A DNA stretch of 64,000 bases from Sistotremastrum niveocremeum HHB9708 (Eukaryota > Basidiomycota > Agaricomycetes > Sistotremastrales > Sistotremastraceae), in assembly GCA_001630475.1 (NCBI GenBank), contig KV419440.1, forward strand, positions 1 to 64,000, given 5' to 3'. Below are positions 34,491 to 46,389 of the stretch, one piece after another. The notes beneath the pieces were generated by a model that saw only the letters and a program-made list of their open reading frames with translations, made no database searches and was not told where the DNA came from. Numbering within the stretch: the stretch's first letter is position 1; each line of letters opens with the position of its first letter. The translations under genes were made by a program, and so were the position numbers.

Positions 34491-36952
34491 AGAAGTAACT
34501 TGATCTGTTGACATTGCCTCTCTTCGAGCTAACCTCATTATGGAACTCTAGCGTATATATTTATTATTAGCAATCGGTGTGCTCGCTTCGATGCCTGCAA
34601 ACAACAACCCCTCGTCACTTTCAAGCATATCTTATTCTCCATACTACAAATATGATCTACCAGGTCACTGGCCCATGCTAAGACTAATTAAGATTGTGTG
34701 ATCCATCAATTTTCTGCAATGATGTCATGTTCTGTGGGGGAAACTCCGCTAAAATGTCCAGCAAACGGGATGTGATTGCAATTACGAGGGCTGACATGGC
34801 CTAGTCTCTTGCTCGTTCTTTGCTTGGAGGCTGCTAGTATGAGCAAGCACGAATTTATTGATCTATGAATTTTTTGTCAGCACTATCAATGAGTATGGAC
34901 AAAAGTTGAAAGTTTCTTCACTCTTCGAGCGTCAACACAGCCTCCAACACATCCATGTCGTAATTTTTTAGTGTCAGACAAGAATAATGCCATACGAGTT
35001 CCGAGCCCATGGGAGATGTTCCGTCATCATCTCAGGATTATCAAGGTTCAGGAAAACGATAGACCAGACCAGACATGCATCCAATCGCGACGATGCCATA
35101 TCATTGAATCCAAGAGATCTGAACTTAGGATGCACGCCTGTTCGGCGTGGTTTGTTAATCCATACACAAAGTAGACTCCAATGTATCGTCGATGGCTGGG
35201 TCATATAATCCATAGGCAAATTGCATGGCAGGAGAAATGAGGGAGTCCCTGAACGAACGGCGAATCGGAGACAATGTGAAAATCAAATGCTGATCTGGCA
35301 GTACCTGAGAGGAACATATCAGCGTAGACTATCAAGTGAGCCTCGAAAAATCATGGATCAAAGGATACACGTTGAGGAGGGGCGTCTCCTCTTACCCTCA
35401 CACATTTTTGTACCTGATTGGGCTGCCCAATGGTCCGAAAAATTGGAAATTGTTCAATTGCTCGAGCTCGATCAACTGACACCAACAAAGATAAGAGGGG
35501 CATGAGAGTTCGCTCACCGCTAACTTTGGCTTCAAGTTACCCACCATCACCCCTGACGAATCCTCTATGACGTTCAAGAAGATCTAGGGCGTGAACCTCA
35601 TAACAATCCAGATGATAATGATGTGGAGTCGTATTCTGGGTGCTTGTTGATTTTGGTGCGGTGTCATGTGAAAGCTCAAGGGATGGGTAAAGGCGCTTAG
35701 TAAGAACTCCTGAAGAACCATTAACACTAGGGTGTCTCGATAGACATAACACTAGGTGAGATTTGAAATACTATCATTCAGAACATAACATGGTATGCTT
35801 GTTGGAGGTAGCATTGAATCGGGACCGCGGCCGCGATTTTGTTGCTGTCTCTACTTAATTTGGAAAACCCCAAGCAAACTCGCTCACATTCTCGTCCACT
35901 GTCAGCCATGTCCTCCCTTGGGATTACCGAAGACCACTTGTGTCCCTCAAGATTTGCAGCAGAGCAAAAAACTGATTGGATGGCGTGCGATCGATCTAAC
36001 AACGAACTAGGCCCGGTGCCTTTGCTTACCCCAGGAGCCAACAGCTAGCCACGTCGCAATAGATCGTCTCCCAGAGGGTCAAGATGGTAGCCCAGCTCTG
36101 AGGCTGTCTATTATCTTCACTCTTAGTCCGCCCGGGAATCGCAGCTTGGAGCAGATCAAGCATCCCATGACGCCAGCGAGCACAGCGTCGGTGTTGGCAA
36201 AAGATCACCTCGTGACAGGTACACGTTGTGAGTGCTTCCACTTATATCAGTGAATTGAGTATTCAGGACGCCGGTTGTCGCAATACCACATTCCAGAGGC
36301 AAGAAAAGAGTAACATAAAGCAGATATTATCGAGTCTGACGTCTGGCATCAGAGGCTCACTAGTGAACTTGAACTTCTACTCTCCGTTTCGAAAGAGGTT
36401 TGGTCCTTGTAGTCCCGGGTCCCAAGCCTGGGTCTGGAGGCATTTCATTTCGTGGTCCCCGCGAGTCCATTTGGAAAACGAGATGAATGAGGACCGTGGC
36501 AACAAAACAGGAGAATGGCTTTCAGATTGTTGGCTTCTGCCATGACCGTCACAGTTGCCATACTGCTTGTGAGTGAGTTGTGGCTTGACCATCGCTATAT
36601 TTCCTAATCATCGCTTAGACGACGTCCACGAGTGTTAGGAGTCCAATCATGCGGCAGTAAATTCATAGGCTCACAAATGTCAATTTATAAAGATAGAGTT
36701 TCCGGTGCTCTATAACTTGATTTTTCGATTCCTGAAAACAGAGTATCATGCCCCTAGGTGAGGATAAGATCTTTAATCCGGCGTGCCGGTGTCTTTTGAT
36801 TTCTCCCTGATTAAACCAATGAATCTTCAGAACTTTCACCTTTGCTCCGAGCAGCCAACGACGCAATCCTCTACCATCGCGCGGACTTTCAAGTCGCTAA
36901 TCTGCTGGCAAATCGTTTTTCATGCTCCGCTGCTGCTATCTTCAACTTGCAA
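34491..36952. other. Gene-poor region
   Basis: About 2.5 kb with no supported gene. Scattered stretches of 60-105 codons on both strands (for example 35221-35505 and 36228-36545) lack domain signatures and codon regularity. A conserved block just before 36953 (CATGCTCCGCTG at 36921-36932) also recurs ahead of the two downstream paralogues and is probably 5' UTR or promoter. Confidence 0.4.
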
Positions 36953-37892
36953 ATGAGTCAGGCAGAATCGTTGACCTCAGATAACTCCAGCGACCATCCT
37001 GGCAAAGATGGACATGGGCCTCCTGACAAGAGTGCCCAGCCCCGCTCACGATATCGAGCGACCACAGGTCAGGATCAGCGCGCTGAATGGAATCACTTCA
37101 ATGCGATTGACGTTTCTGTCAGCCTGCGACCAATGTCGCGACAGCAGAAGTAGATGTGAGCCCAGCGGTCAAGAGGACTCTTGTTTCATGTGCTTCAGGC
37201 TAGGCATTGGTGAGATTTCCCTCCAGCAGTCGACAATTTACTGGACGCAAACAACCCCTATGTTAACAGACTGCGTGTTCTCTGGTACGCTTGATCGTTC
37301 ATATCGAGACGACGACCACACTAACACCTCATAGCTCCTAATCGCAGGCGTGGCCCTCACAAAGGGTAAGTGATTGTATTGCTCATCTCCACCAGGCTTC
37401 ATTCCATTGGAAGGCATGTGAGGGCAGTCGAAACCCGTCTTCATGAAGCGGAAGCGATCATGGGCATACTCCAATCTTTGCCACATGCCCAAATCCGCAC
37501 AGTGCTAGAAGGCCTTCATCAAGATCCCCTCGCCGGAAGAGTTCTTGAGCGCGTCGCGCATGGTGCTTACGGCCCCCTTGGACGGGATCAATATCATCCG
37601 AACAGTGAACTCGGCAATCTCGATCAGGAAGTGGGAGGTACGGTGGGTCTACTTCAACATTCTCTAACTTCAACCTCCTTTTCGTTCATGATTAGGTTCC
37701 AACCTAAGATACCCGAGCAATGATTGGCAAGATCAAATCATTGCACGTCTTATTCATTTTGTTGACGATCCTGCCAACGAAACGAATAACAATGACGACG
37801 ACGAAGGCCGTCAAGTCGGCCCGCTCAATCCAGGTGCAGTTTCTCATTCTCCGGACTCCTCTTCCCCTCAAACACCTCCCGACACAACTTGA
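36953..37892 (+). CDS. Mini Zn(II)2Cys6 protein, paralogue 1, 222 aa
   Basis: Six exons: 36953-37067, 37123-37209, 37270-37284, 37335-37365, 37414-37637, 37696-37892. Spliced, the zinc cluster reads ACDQCRDSRSRC, EPSGQEDSCFMC, FRLGI-DC, that is Cx2Cx6Cx8Cx2Cx6C, the fungal binuclear zinc-cluster fold that binds CGG-type DNA sites. The last Cys comes from the 15-nt exon 3. A basic linker APNRRRGPHKG follows, then a helix (HVRAVETRLHEAEAIMGILQ), the block GLHQDPLAGRVLERVAHGAY-GPLGRD and a C-terminal YPSNDWQDQIIARLIHFVDD. The usual large fungal transcription-factor domain is absent. It is first in a tandem array with the same splice positions. Confidence 0.85.
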
Positions 37893-38926
37893 AATTTGTG
37901 TCGGAGTATTTTTCGATCGAGAAAGGCGGGCTCAGGTCATGTCACTCTTCATTATCTTTTTGGATCTACTGGCTTTAAAGCGGCCTATATCTTCTTATTA
38001 GACATATCCGTGATTGAGCAGCACCAGCGCAGTATTGATTCTTCAACTTTCTTCGCTTTGTTTCTTTTCTCATTTGTTCCGGCCTTCTTCCTTGTAATAT
38101 AGAGCCGTGTACGGCATGTTGTGATTAAGCGCATAACTCTGATTTGTTTTACCAGTCGATCGGCGTGCCCTCACCATGCATCTACGGTAAACTTGGGGCA
38201 CGATGTGCTCCGTGATTGTCAATGTTGCTGAAACCAGACGCTCACGAGGTATGCCCACATGGAAGGATTGGATGCAAGGGGTGAGTATCGTCTTTGATGA
38301 TCCATGGAATGTTTTGATCGAACTTGTTGCAGGAGCAATGCAGAGTCCACAATCTTCTAACTTTGACGGCCCCCCGAGGTCGTTGGAGGGCAGCCTTTTT
38401 CGCCGGGACACTCCTGTTACGTTGGAGAAGCATGAAGCCAACTAGTTCGGACTTGAATGCATCCCTTACAAACTGCCCCTCATGACTTAGATTCGGTCTT
38501 CGCGTTCCTCGAAACTACTGAGAAGTGGGCTTCAGTGCTTTCGGCTTTCGTTTTCCTTGATCTTCCTGCACTCTGGTCTAGGAGAGAAGAACGTCAGTAC
38601 CGGATGCTGGAATTCCGGCAATGAGACCATCTTTATAAGTTTGAAACCAATACTGTTATCTTTAAATTTTCGATGACGTATATAGCGAGACGGCCGAAGG
38701 TTTTGCCGTTCGCAACTCTGGGCTCGCTACCAAGCCCGCCATCACCTGCGCACTTTCCACCATGTTATGGCCATGCCCGACGATTCTTCAGGATATTTGC
38801 GGGATCATGCGAGTCCTTCTATCATACACTGCTGACTTCATACGCAGCGGACTATCATACACCGCTGACCTTCTTATCTATCGCTGTCATTTCATGCTCC
38901 GCTGGCACGTCTTTCGAAATTTCGCC
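37893..38926. other. Spacer between zinc-cluster paralogues 1 and 2
   Basis: About 1 kb. One 80-codon open stretch (38203-38445) has no recognisable family. Just upstream of paralogue 2, TATCATACACTGCTGAC and TATCATACACCGCTGAC (38820-38873) form a short direct repeat, and CATGCTCCGCTG recurs at 38892-38903. Confidence 0.4.
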
Positions 38927-39809
38927 ATGTCGCTCCCAGGTCTCTCTCCACCAACCAACGCCACTCCAAGAGTCAACGACGAGCGCACAGCGACAGGGAA
39001 AGGCTCTCGGACCTCGAGAAGTCGTGTCACACAAGGTCAGTATCCTGCATGATCACGTATATCTCTATGCTCTTGAAATTAATGCTCCGAATAGCGTGTG
39101 ACGGATGTCGACAGGCACGTAGTAAATGTGAGCCCAGCGGCCAAGATGAATCATGCCTGATGTGTTTCAGATTAGGAATTGGTAAGCGTCGCAAGCAATG
39201 CAGAACCGATGGGCTAATAGACCCACATCCTTGCAGATTGTTTGTTTAATGGTATAGCGTATAGAGAATGACAATCATGGAGAGAAACTAAGCTCATTTT
39301 AGTGCCCACGCATAAGAGAGGACCCCTCAAAGGGTGATTTTTCTTCTTCATTTTCCATCTCTTATGAATATCGACTGTAATAACTCACACTCTCCGAAGC
39401 CACACCAAAAAGCTTGAAGGTCGCCTCTCCGAAGCGGAATCCATCCTTGGTATATTCCAAACCTTTCCTAACGCAACAGTCCAAAATGTTTTGGACGAAC
39501 TAAACAAAGATCCACTGGCCGGGAGGCTGCTAGAGCGAGTCGCCCACAGTCCATTCGGTCCTTTTGGAAGAATGCGCAATAGTGAAGACACTGACCTCAG
39601 AGATGTTAGTGATCAGACCGAAGGTGTGTTCCGGTCTCTCAACGTCCGCAGTGATCCTGAATCCTCTGACGAATTCGTCCAAACCCACAGAACGTGCTAC
39701 TGAAGGTCTATGCTTGGCTTGGCAGAGCCGGCTGATTGCTAACGTTCATGAATCCACAAGCGGCGTCATCGATGACATGCCAAGTGTCCAAGGAAGCCAC
39801 GCACCGTAG
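38927..39809 (+). CDS. Mini Zn(II)2Cys6 protein, paralogue 2, 194 aa
   Basis: Six exons: 38927-39035, 39095-39181, 39237-39251, 39303-39333, 39400-39623, 39691-39809. The exon 2 to 5 lengths (87, 15, 31, 224) equal those of paralogue 1 exactly. The cluster reads ACDGCRQARSKC, EPSGQDESCLMC, FRLGI-DCLFNG, again Cx2Cx6Cx8Cx2Cx6C with the last Cys in the 15-nt exon. The linker is VPTHKRGPLKG, then HTKKLEGRLSEAESILGIFQ and ELNKDPLAGRLLERVAHSPF-GPFGRM. The C-terminus has AWQSRLIANVHE, matching AWQDRVIARLRD of paralogue 3, but is shorter than in its siblings. A DNA-binding regulator is likely from the family; targets are unknown. Confidence 0.85.
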
Positions 39810-41643
39810 GTCTCAACCTTACAGCCGCAACTCGAATCATGGCGGATGAATCCTCTTCCCATCCCATCTCCTCCTGTTTCCGTAAAGCCTGCGCTTAGAA
39901 ACTAGTTTTTTAACGTTCACATGCGCCCATACTCTCCAGCCTTAATGAAACTTCCACCTTTATTTCATTAAGGGTCTCGTTTTGATTTCTTTAATAGGTC
40001 AACTTGATGGTAGACTCAGTAGTGGCTAGATCCAGCACATTCGCATGTACCATAGGGGCTCATCTCAGTGTACGTGGTATTCTAGACACGCACTATCAGG
40101 CGCTATCTCAAACAACATTGTATGCGAAGGAAATCAAGCAGTACTCAAACCTTTGTCGACTCGCCGGACGTATTCTCTACAAGGCTGATATACGTATGAG
40201 GCGGTGCATAAAGATATCCAAAGAAGTCGGATTTACAGTGTAAATCGCAATTTGACTACCGGTCTCCTGACCCAAGAAACGTGGCAGCGGAGACATTCCC
40301 ATTGGTCCTACGTATCCCTCATCTCGGAGACGCTGTAACCAACATTGATGCTTAGTAAGCAATCCTGATCACACCTACATGAATCCTCCTGAATTATGCG
40401 ACTCGGACGCTCAACGCATACTCGCAATGCATGAGATTTTGAGACAATGCATGACCACGCCAGACTTGAGAATTAGCGAGATCAGTCAAATTTCCTAATC
40501 ACCAGCGAGGCCGCAAGAGCCCTGGAAGCCCATATAGTTTACTAATAATATTAATAGTAGCACAAATGCGGAAGAACTTTAATCGCAATCGGCATCGCGT
40601 CCACCATTACGCCCCTTGCCTTCACCCAAGCTCCGACCAAGAATGCAGACTTAGGAACATGCTCAAGGGTACATCGAGTCGCCTGTATAAATTCAGATGC
40701 GAGACTGGTCCACGATGGACCGCTCAGCCTGAGTCCGCAACTGCTCGAGCTCTTTCCACGGATCCCCGATGGCTGCGCCACAAAATGCTGCTGTACTGAT
40801 ACCTCTATCCTGGACAATAGGCCATCATCACTGCAGCCTTCGCAGCAACTTTTTACGTGATCCAGATGCCCCGTCTACGCCGCCGAGCAGGACTTTGTTG
40901 CGACCAACAACTTATTCAACGGGTCCGCGGAACTCTAATGCGAGCCCTTCGTGCTGACCGAATCCCTGGTACCATTTTGTGAGAGCTGAATTGTCAATCA
41001 TGAAAATTCTGTTGTTATTAAGCGTCGCACAAGAGCCTCCTGAACAAAACTCACCGGTGACAGCAGAAACCTCAAAAAGTGATGCATCGCTCTAGAGTCG
41101 TGATTTAAATTCGAGGCCACGGGGGTTGGTCTTCCGGTGATACTGGGCAGGAAATTGATCCCGCCCGGGACCTGCAGATGACCAGATAGTCTAACGAATA
41201 TTCTCTAGGCCTCAGGCATCGAAACAGTGATGGTGAGCACGATTTAGTTACCTATTGGAAGTGCTTCCTATCATTTTATTTTGCTACCGGCGCACCCCTA
41301 GGAAAAATTGTTCGGGTGCTTTTCCATAAAAGGCGGAAAAATTTGATAAGCGCTCCCGGACGACGGAACACCCGATTTATGTCGTAACGGCATCAAAAGT
41401 GTAGGAACGTAGGGTTCTCTATACGTTTCATAGAGGATATTTGGTAGGTGGATACCGGAACGTCCTGGTGGGTCCTCATCCTCGCCTTTTCGCCGTTTTC
41501 GGTACAAAGTGTCTAAAAGATGGATCCCACCCGTAGGTTTCCTTGGCCTTTGAGCAGATCCGTTGAGCGGATTTTGCCCGCATTCACTTTCGATCTTTTC
41601 GTGCTCCGCTATCTGTCCGACAAGTCTCGGGAGACGACACGCA
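39810..41643. other. Spacer between zinc-cluster paralogues 2 and 3
   Basis: About 1.8 kb without a supported gene. Open stretches at 40004-40243, 40566-40799 and 41298-41666 (minus) have no signature; the last overlaps the start of paralogue 3 and is probably chance. A diverged copy of the shared 5' block (CGTGCTCCGCTA, 41600-41611) lies 44 nt before the next ATG. Confidence 0.4.
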
Positions 41644-42569
41644 ATGAGCAAGTCGAGTTCACTCATCTTTGAGCAGCGTCACAACAACGGCGGAAACGAT
41701 GGGCGTCAAGGTCCCAACAAGAAGGAACAGCCTCGCTCCAGAGAACGGGCGACACAAGGTCAGGAATGTCATTCAAAGAGTGATTATGCGGAGACTGACG
41801 TACTGTCAGCTTGTAATCAATGCCGCCTAACACGAAGTCGATGCTTGCCTAGCGGGCATTCGGGTGCTTGTCAGATGTGTTTCAGACTAGGCATTGGTAA
41901 GAGCAAAGCGTTCATGATTATCAGTGAATTACAACAATAAAAATACCTCCTAATCTATCAGACTGTCAATTTAACGGTATAAATGGTTGGCTACATCGTG
42001 GATATCATGAGCTCACGATGTATAGGTCCTAACCGAAAGCGAGGACCCACGAAGGGGTAGGTAATCTGTATCAATTATGCCCCCTTGACGATACTACAAA
42101 TAAATTCCAGACACCTTAACGATCTAGAAAACCGACTTGCTGAAATGGAATCCATCATTGGCTTACTACAAATGATGCCTTGCACTCAGATCCAAGGAAT
42201 TTTCCAAGAGCTAGGCAGAGACCCAGGCGCTGCTAGGACTCTCGAGCGTATTGCCCATGGTCCCTATGGTCCTTTCGGCCGGGACCTAGGCAACGAGGAC
42301 ATGGAATTTCGTGATCGTCTTGAAAGGAAGGGTATCACATTTATTCACTCATTTTTCTCGATCCATTGATCTCTGTTACGCACGTAGGAGAGTCTCATAC
42401 CAGTGATGTATATCCCAGCAGCGCATGGCAAGATCGGGTCATTGCACGGCTTAGGGATATCATAGATGACCCCGAGGTGGATGAGGGTGATGAAAGTCGT
42501 GAGGGCAAAGCTCACGAAACACCAGCGCACATCGTTCGTTTTTCGAGCCCGGATTCGAGCAACGTTTGA
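41644..42569 (+). CDS. Mini Zn(II)2Cys6 protein, paralogue 3, 216 aa
   Basis: Six exons: 41644-41758, 41810-41896, 41962-41976, 42026-42056, 42111-42331, 42388-42569. The cluster reads ACNQCRLTRSRC, LPSGHSGACQMC, FRLGI-DCQFNG with Cx2Cx6Cx8Cx2Cx6C spacing. The basic linker is GPNRKRGPTKG, followed by HLNDLENRLAEMESIIGLLQ, then QELGRDPGAARTLERIAHGP-YGPFGRD and a C-terminal AWQDRVIARLRDIIDDPEVD with an acidic end. As in its siblings, the middle-homology/fungal_trans region of standard Gal4-like factors is missing. The coiled-coil-like helix after the linker suggests dimers, as in Gal4-type proteins. Intron phases match paralogues 1 and 2 throughout. Confidence 0.85.
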
Positions 42570-42797
42570 ATCTCACTTTGGAACATTGTTTTTCCCCATC
42601 ACGCAGTGGACTGCTTCTCAATTCAGGGAATGACCCTTGGTATACGTACGATGACAGCATTGGCTTGTCCACTTCGTCCGTAAATTCTGTCGATAACTAG
42701 GAATCTATCTCTTTTCTTGATCTTGGAATTCTCTGCCTCGGAATTTTTGCTGGCTCAGTCCTTCTCTTCGTCTGAGATGCACAACCTTTGGAGACAA

Positions 42798-42813
42798 GGG
42801 GGGGGGGGGGGGG
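42798..42813 (+). repeat. G16 homopolymer
   Basis: There are sixteen consecutive G residues on the plus strand, followed by ACCGTGGACG. Such a run can fold into a G-quadruplex and is a likely site of length variation or sequencing error. Confidence 0.9.
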
Positions 42814-44771
42814 ACCGTGGACGTCTTCTTCTCGCTAGCGCTAGCGCTGGGCATATGCTAGACGTGGCATGCACGGACAGGCCTGCAGGGGCGTGGTTAG
42901 CTTACCACTTTTACTTCCGGTTCCTGAATATCCTGTCCTGTTGTGGATTGCCTTTTGATCACCCGGTCGGAACGAAGCGGAAAGAGCCGCGCAGAACGAG
43001 GTCACAGCCGCTTTGGAACAACGAATTCTCTTCCATGGCCTAAAAACGCATACAGTGTACTGATTTCGACGACGACGTCGACCGGAAAGTTCCAATGCCA
43101 GGGCTTAGCGCCAGGATCAGCGCTCAGGGAATGTACTAGTACTTTGCGTTTGAGCTCTTTTTCGGATTCTGTTTGGTGCATTTGCCCGGCGTGGTGTCAA
43201 TGTTCGTTCGAATTTCGAATTTCGAATTGCGAGTGAGGCCGGATCGTGCCAAATTGAGACGACTGGACTGATGGTCCCGTCCGGAGGGACTTTCAAGGAG
43301 TCTGGGCGCTCGACCTCCCGCTCGACCCCTCGCGGTTGCTCATCGTTCCCCCAGTGGCAACAGTCTAACCTCTACCAAGAGTCAATAACAATAACTAAGG
43401 GCCCGATGTTCTCGGCTTTTAATCCGCTGACATATAGGTCTCTACCGAATCTTCCAATCACAACTCTCCCTATATCTAATGAATATGACTCCGACCCGCT
43501 TCGATGAGGGTACTATGGGAGACGATTTCTACGAAGGGTACTGGTACTGCTAGTTCTGCAAAAATCCTATAGGGGCATCAATACTCGATCGTTTGTATAT
43601 GAAGTTGGCCTAGGCTTGGTATACATTCATTTCTGCATGTTTACGACATTTGGGAGCAATTTCACCAGATTTGATGTCTGCAACCATAAGACGAGACTCA
43701 CAAGCGTAGCATGGACCGGAGTGCCGAGAAGCGTGTGACGGCAATCTGATTTTGGACTCAGCCGACGCCCCTCGTCTGCCAGTGTTGCAGATTCTTTTTC
43801 CGGTCGACGTCATGCTCAGATACATATTTTTCATGGATTGGATGGAGGACTCAGCCTGGGAGGAGGCAAAAAAATTGACGGATCCCTAAGGAGGCCGACT
43901 TGCGACTGGGGGCTCATTTAAAATAGGGTCAGGATTCAAGTTCACACCTCCGAAATTGTTTACTGTAACCTCTGTACAGAGTCTATAGTACATCCGGCAT
44001 CAGTGGAATTCTTTCGGTGCACGCATCAAGAAACACAATTAGAGACCACATTCAGTCTTTAACCAAATGGGATGTCCGAGTCGATTCTGTCAGGCCTGGT
44101 ATCGTCGGCTCACTGGGTGGGTCGGGCACGTCTCTCGCTGACTCGTACAGTATCTACTACTCGTAGCGAGTTGGCTGAACAACTCAGGGCAGGCAAGCGC
44201 GGGATTTAAAATTCTGACGAAGAGAAAGAGCCATGGCCGTGGCGACAAGCAGTCATTGTAGGCGGATGGACTTAGCAGAGTCCTCAGGCGGCCAGGCTTA
44301 GGAATAGCCTATTACCTAACTTGAATACACTGCCCTGTGCCTAACAGAATACGGAATCGCGTAAGCAAGCCCTCCACTTTCGTACTCATTCCGAATAATA
44401 GCAAGTTATTAGTAGTTGCTTCATAGCCATATCGGCATATGTATATCACGCTCGCATGAGTTATCACGCAGATACCCTGACCAGACCATCATGTCACGGT
44501 TGGCGAGCTAGTATGATAGTAGTCCTCTTTGGGCGTGGGGTATATAAATGCGCACAAATCGCTCAAAGTAAAAATAGCGATAGCGTGTGCCAGTGCGAGA
44601 GACAGACAGACCCGGAGACTCGGAGAGAGCAAGAGCTGTGGAAGAGGTGGAACGATGGAATAGCCAGAAGTCTTAGCTTTCCGTCACTCCACCTCAGAGC
44701 CGGCTATGTGCTAAGACCTGATATGATGTGGTATCTGGCGAGGAGATCTAGAGCTCAAGTATAGGCACAAG

Positions 44772-44790
44772 CCCGAGCCTCGGGCTCGGG
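44772..44790. repeat. GC-rich hairpin
   Basis: CCCGAGCC and GGCTCGGG form an 8-bp perfect stem around a TCG loop, followed by one more CTCGG. No gene ends nearby, so a terminator role is not supported. Confidence 0.7.
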
Positions 44791-46389
44791 CTCGGATCGC
44801 TGACTCATCGTTCGAGCCGACTAGGTGGCGAGTCTGCCATGGACAGGCTTATCCTAATCTCTCCCGGTCGTATCTGAAGCACAGAAAGCTTTCGATGACA
44901 GAAAGGAAACATTATCAATGCGAAAACAAACACAACAACAATTATAAACACCGTCACGGTATTCATATCAAAGGTTGGCAGCGTCACTACAGTACTGTAC
45001 TGTCAGACACAGGTATAATCCCACAAAGATAAATCGAAAAGGCTAGCATCAACGTCAAACGCCGAGAGGAAGAGAAAAGAAGAGAGAAGCCAATCCAAAC
45101 AATCCAAACAATCCACATCCTCATCGTTCCGGCTCCGGGCCGTCGTCCCGAAGACCGAAGACCGAAGACCACTCGTCATGATGCATGATTTTCTAGCGCG
45201 GGCTCAATTGATCAAGTTGGGCCTTAAAAATCACTCTATTATCAAAACATATTATATCGGGCCAGCAAGAATTTAAAGAGCGATGAGAGGTTATCGAGGA
45301 CCGGATGTCACGATTGGAAAATGCCACTGGCAGTGAATCAGTACCAGTGCCAGTGCGACGACTTAAGCTTTGAAAATTGGAGGTCTATACAATACGGTAC
45401 AGTACATGTATATGCGCTGAATTTGCTTTTGAGAAGTGAAATGTGACCCTGGGTCCCTGACGTCGATACATAAGTCTTTGAAAATATTGCGGCTGAGCGC
45501 TGAGGCCAATTGGCTAAGGCACAGCCCTGGACCTCTTTTGGGGAGCTGTCATCGTCTTGTCTCGGCGGTTCTGCCGGTTCGGCACACAGTAATAGTGTAA
45601 TACACTTTAAATTGCAGACGTATACCCTGCGATGCCACGCACAAATATATTTCGCAGATAGAATTCATACCGGTAGCACAACTCAGACTCAGACTAAGTC
45701 ACAAGATCTCATTTTTTATTAATATAAATATTGTTTTCTCAGATTTTCGCAAGCTGTCCACCCGGACTCCACCGTGACATTTTACAGAGGTTGCACAGGG
45801 ACAACAACACGAGGAAAGATTACTTATGAAAGCCTGTGATCCTGTGAGAACGTCTCGAAGGCTTGATAGTAGTAATCGGTTTGATATCTATTGATTGACC
45901 GGGGGCTGTGGTTCTGGATATTTGGATTGGTAGGTTGTGGTCATTGTGGTTTTGGGATATGGATGGAATGTGTGGTAAGTGCCAGGATTATCGACCGGAG
46001 GATATTCGTTGGGTTATTGAGCAGGCATATGTCCATTGGGAGTTTTATTCTCATATCGCTTGCATGGCCGAATGATATCTCGAGTGAATCGTTGGCTGTT
46101 ACGGAAGAAGGTGTAACCGTGCAAAGAGCCATTTATCGAGCAGCAAGAGCCTCTAAAAGGCATCCCGGAGTCGGATATCGCCGCAAAAGGAAAGCCGATC
46201 CGGAGCCGGACTTCGCACGCGAGTCGGATCTGTCGGATCGCGGATTCCTAAAAGAGGAAATCGCCCGAGTCAGGATGATGACGAGTAGCATGAGGATGGT
46301 GAGGCCCTGTTCGTGCTGTGGTTGTGACCAAGCTCGATCTCGGTGTTCCCGAGGGATGGAGGGAGATCCCCCTTTCAAATTGCCGAAAT

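Noticed and set aside
38203-38445. 80-codon stretch with WKDWMQG...FDDP, faintly like the paralogues' C-terminal helix
   Set aside because: The resemblance is limited to a few residues, and the splice context of the family is missing.
41298-41666. 122-codon minus-strand frame
   Set aside because: It overlaps the first exon and 5' block of zinc-cluster paralogue 3 and shows no domain.
43610-43834. Minus-strand stretch with CYACES and a later CRK, zinc-finger-like
   Set aside because: Cysteine spacing fits no known finger; the frame is short in a gene-poor region.
46300-46365. CCGCDQARSRC, resembling the first half of a Zn(II)2Cys6 cluster (possible fourth paralogue)
   Set aside because: No second CxxC half, no basic linker, and no matching exon lengths or micro-exon downstream; probably chance.
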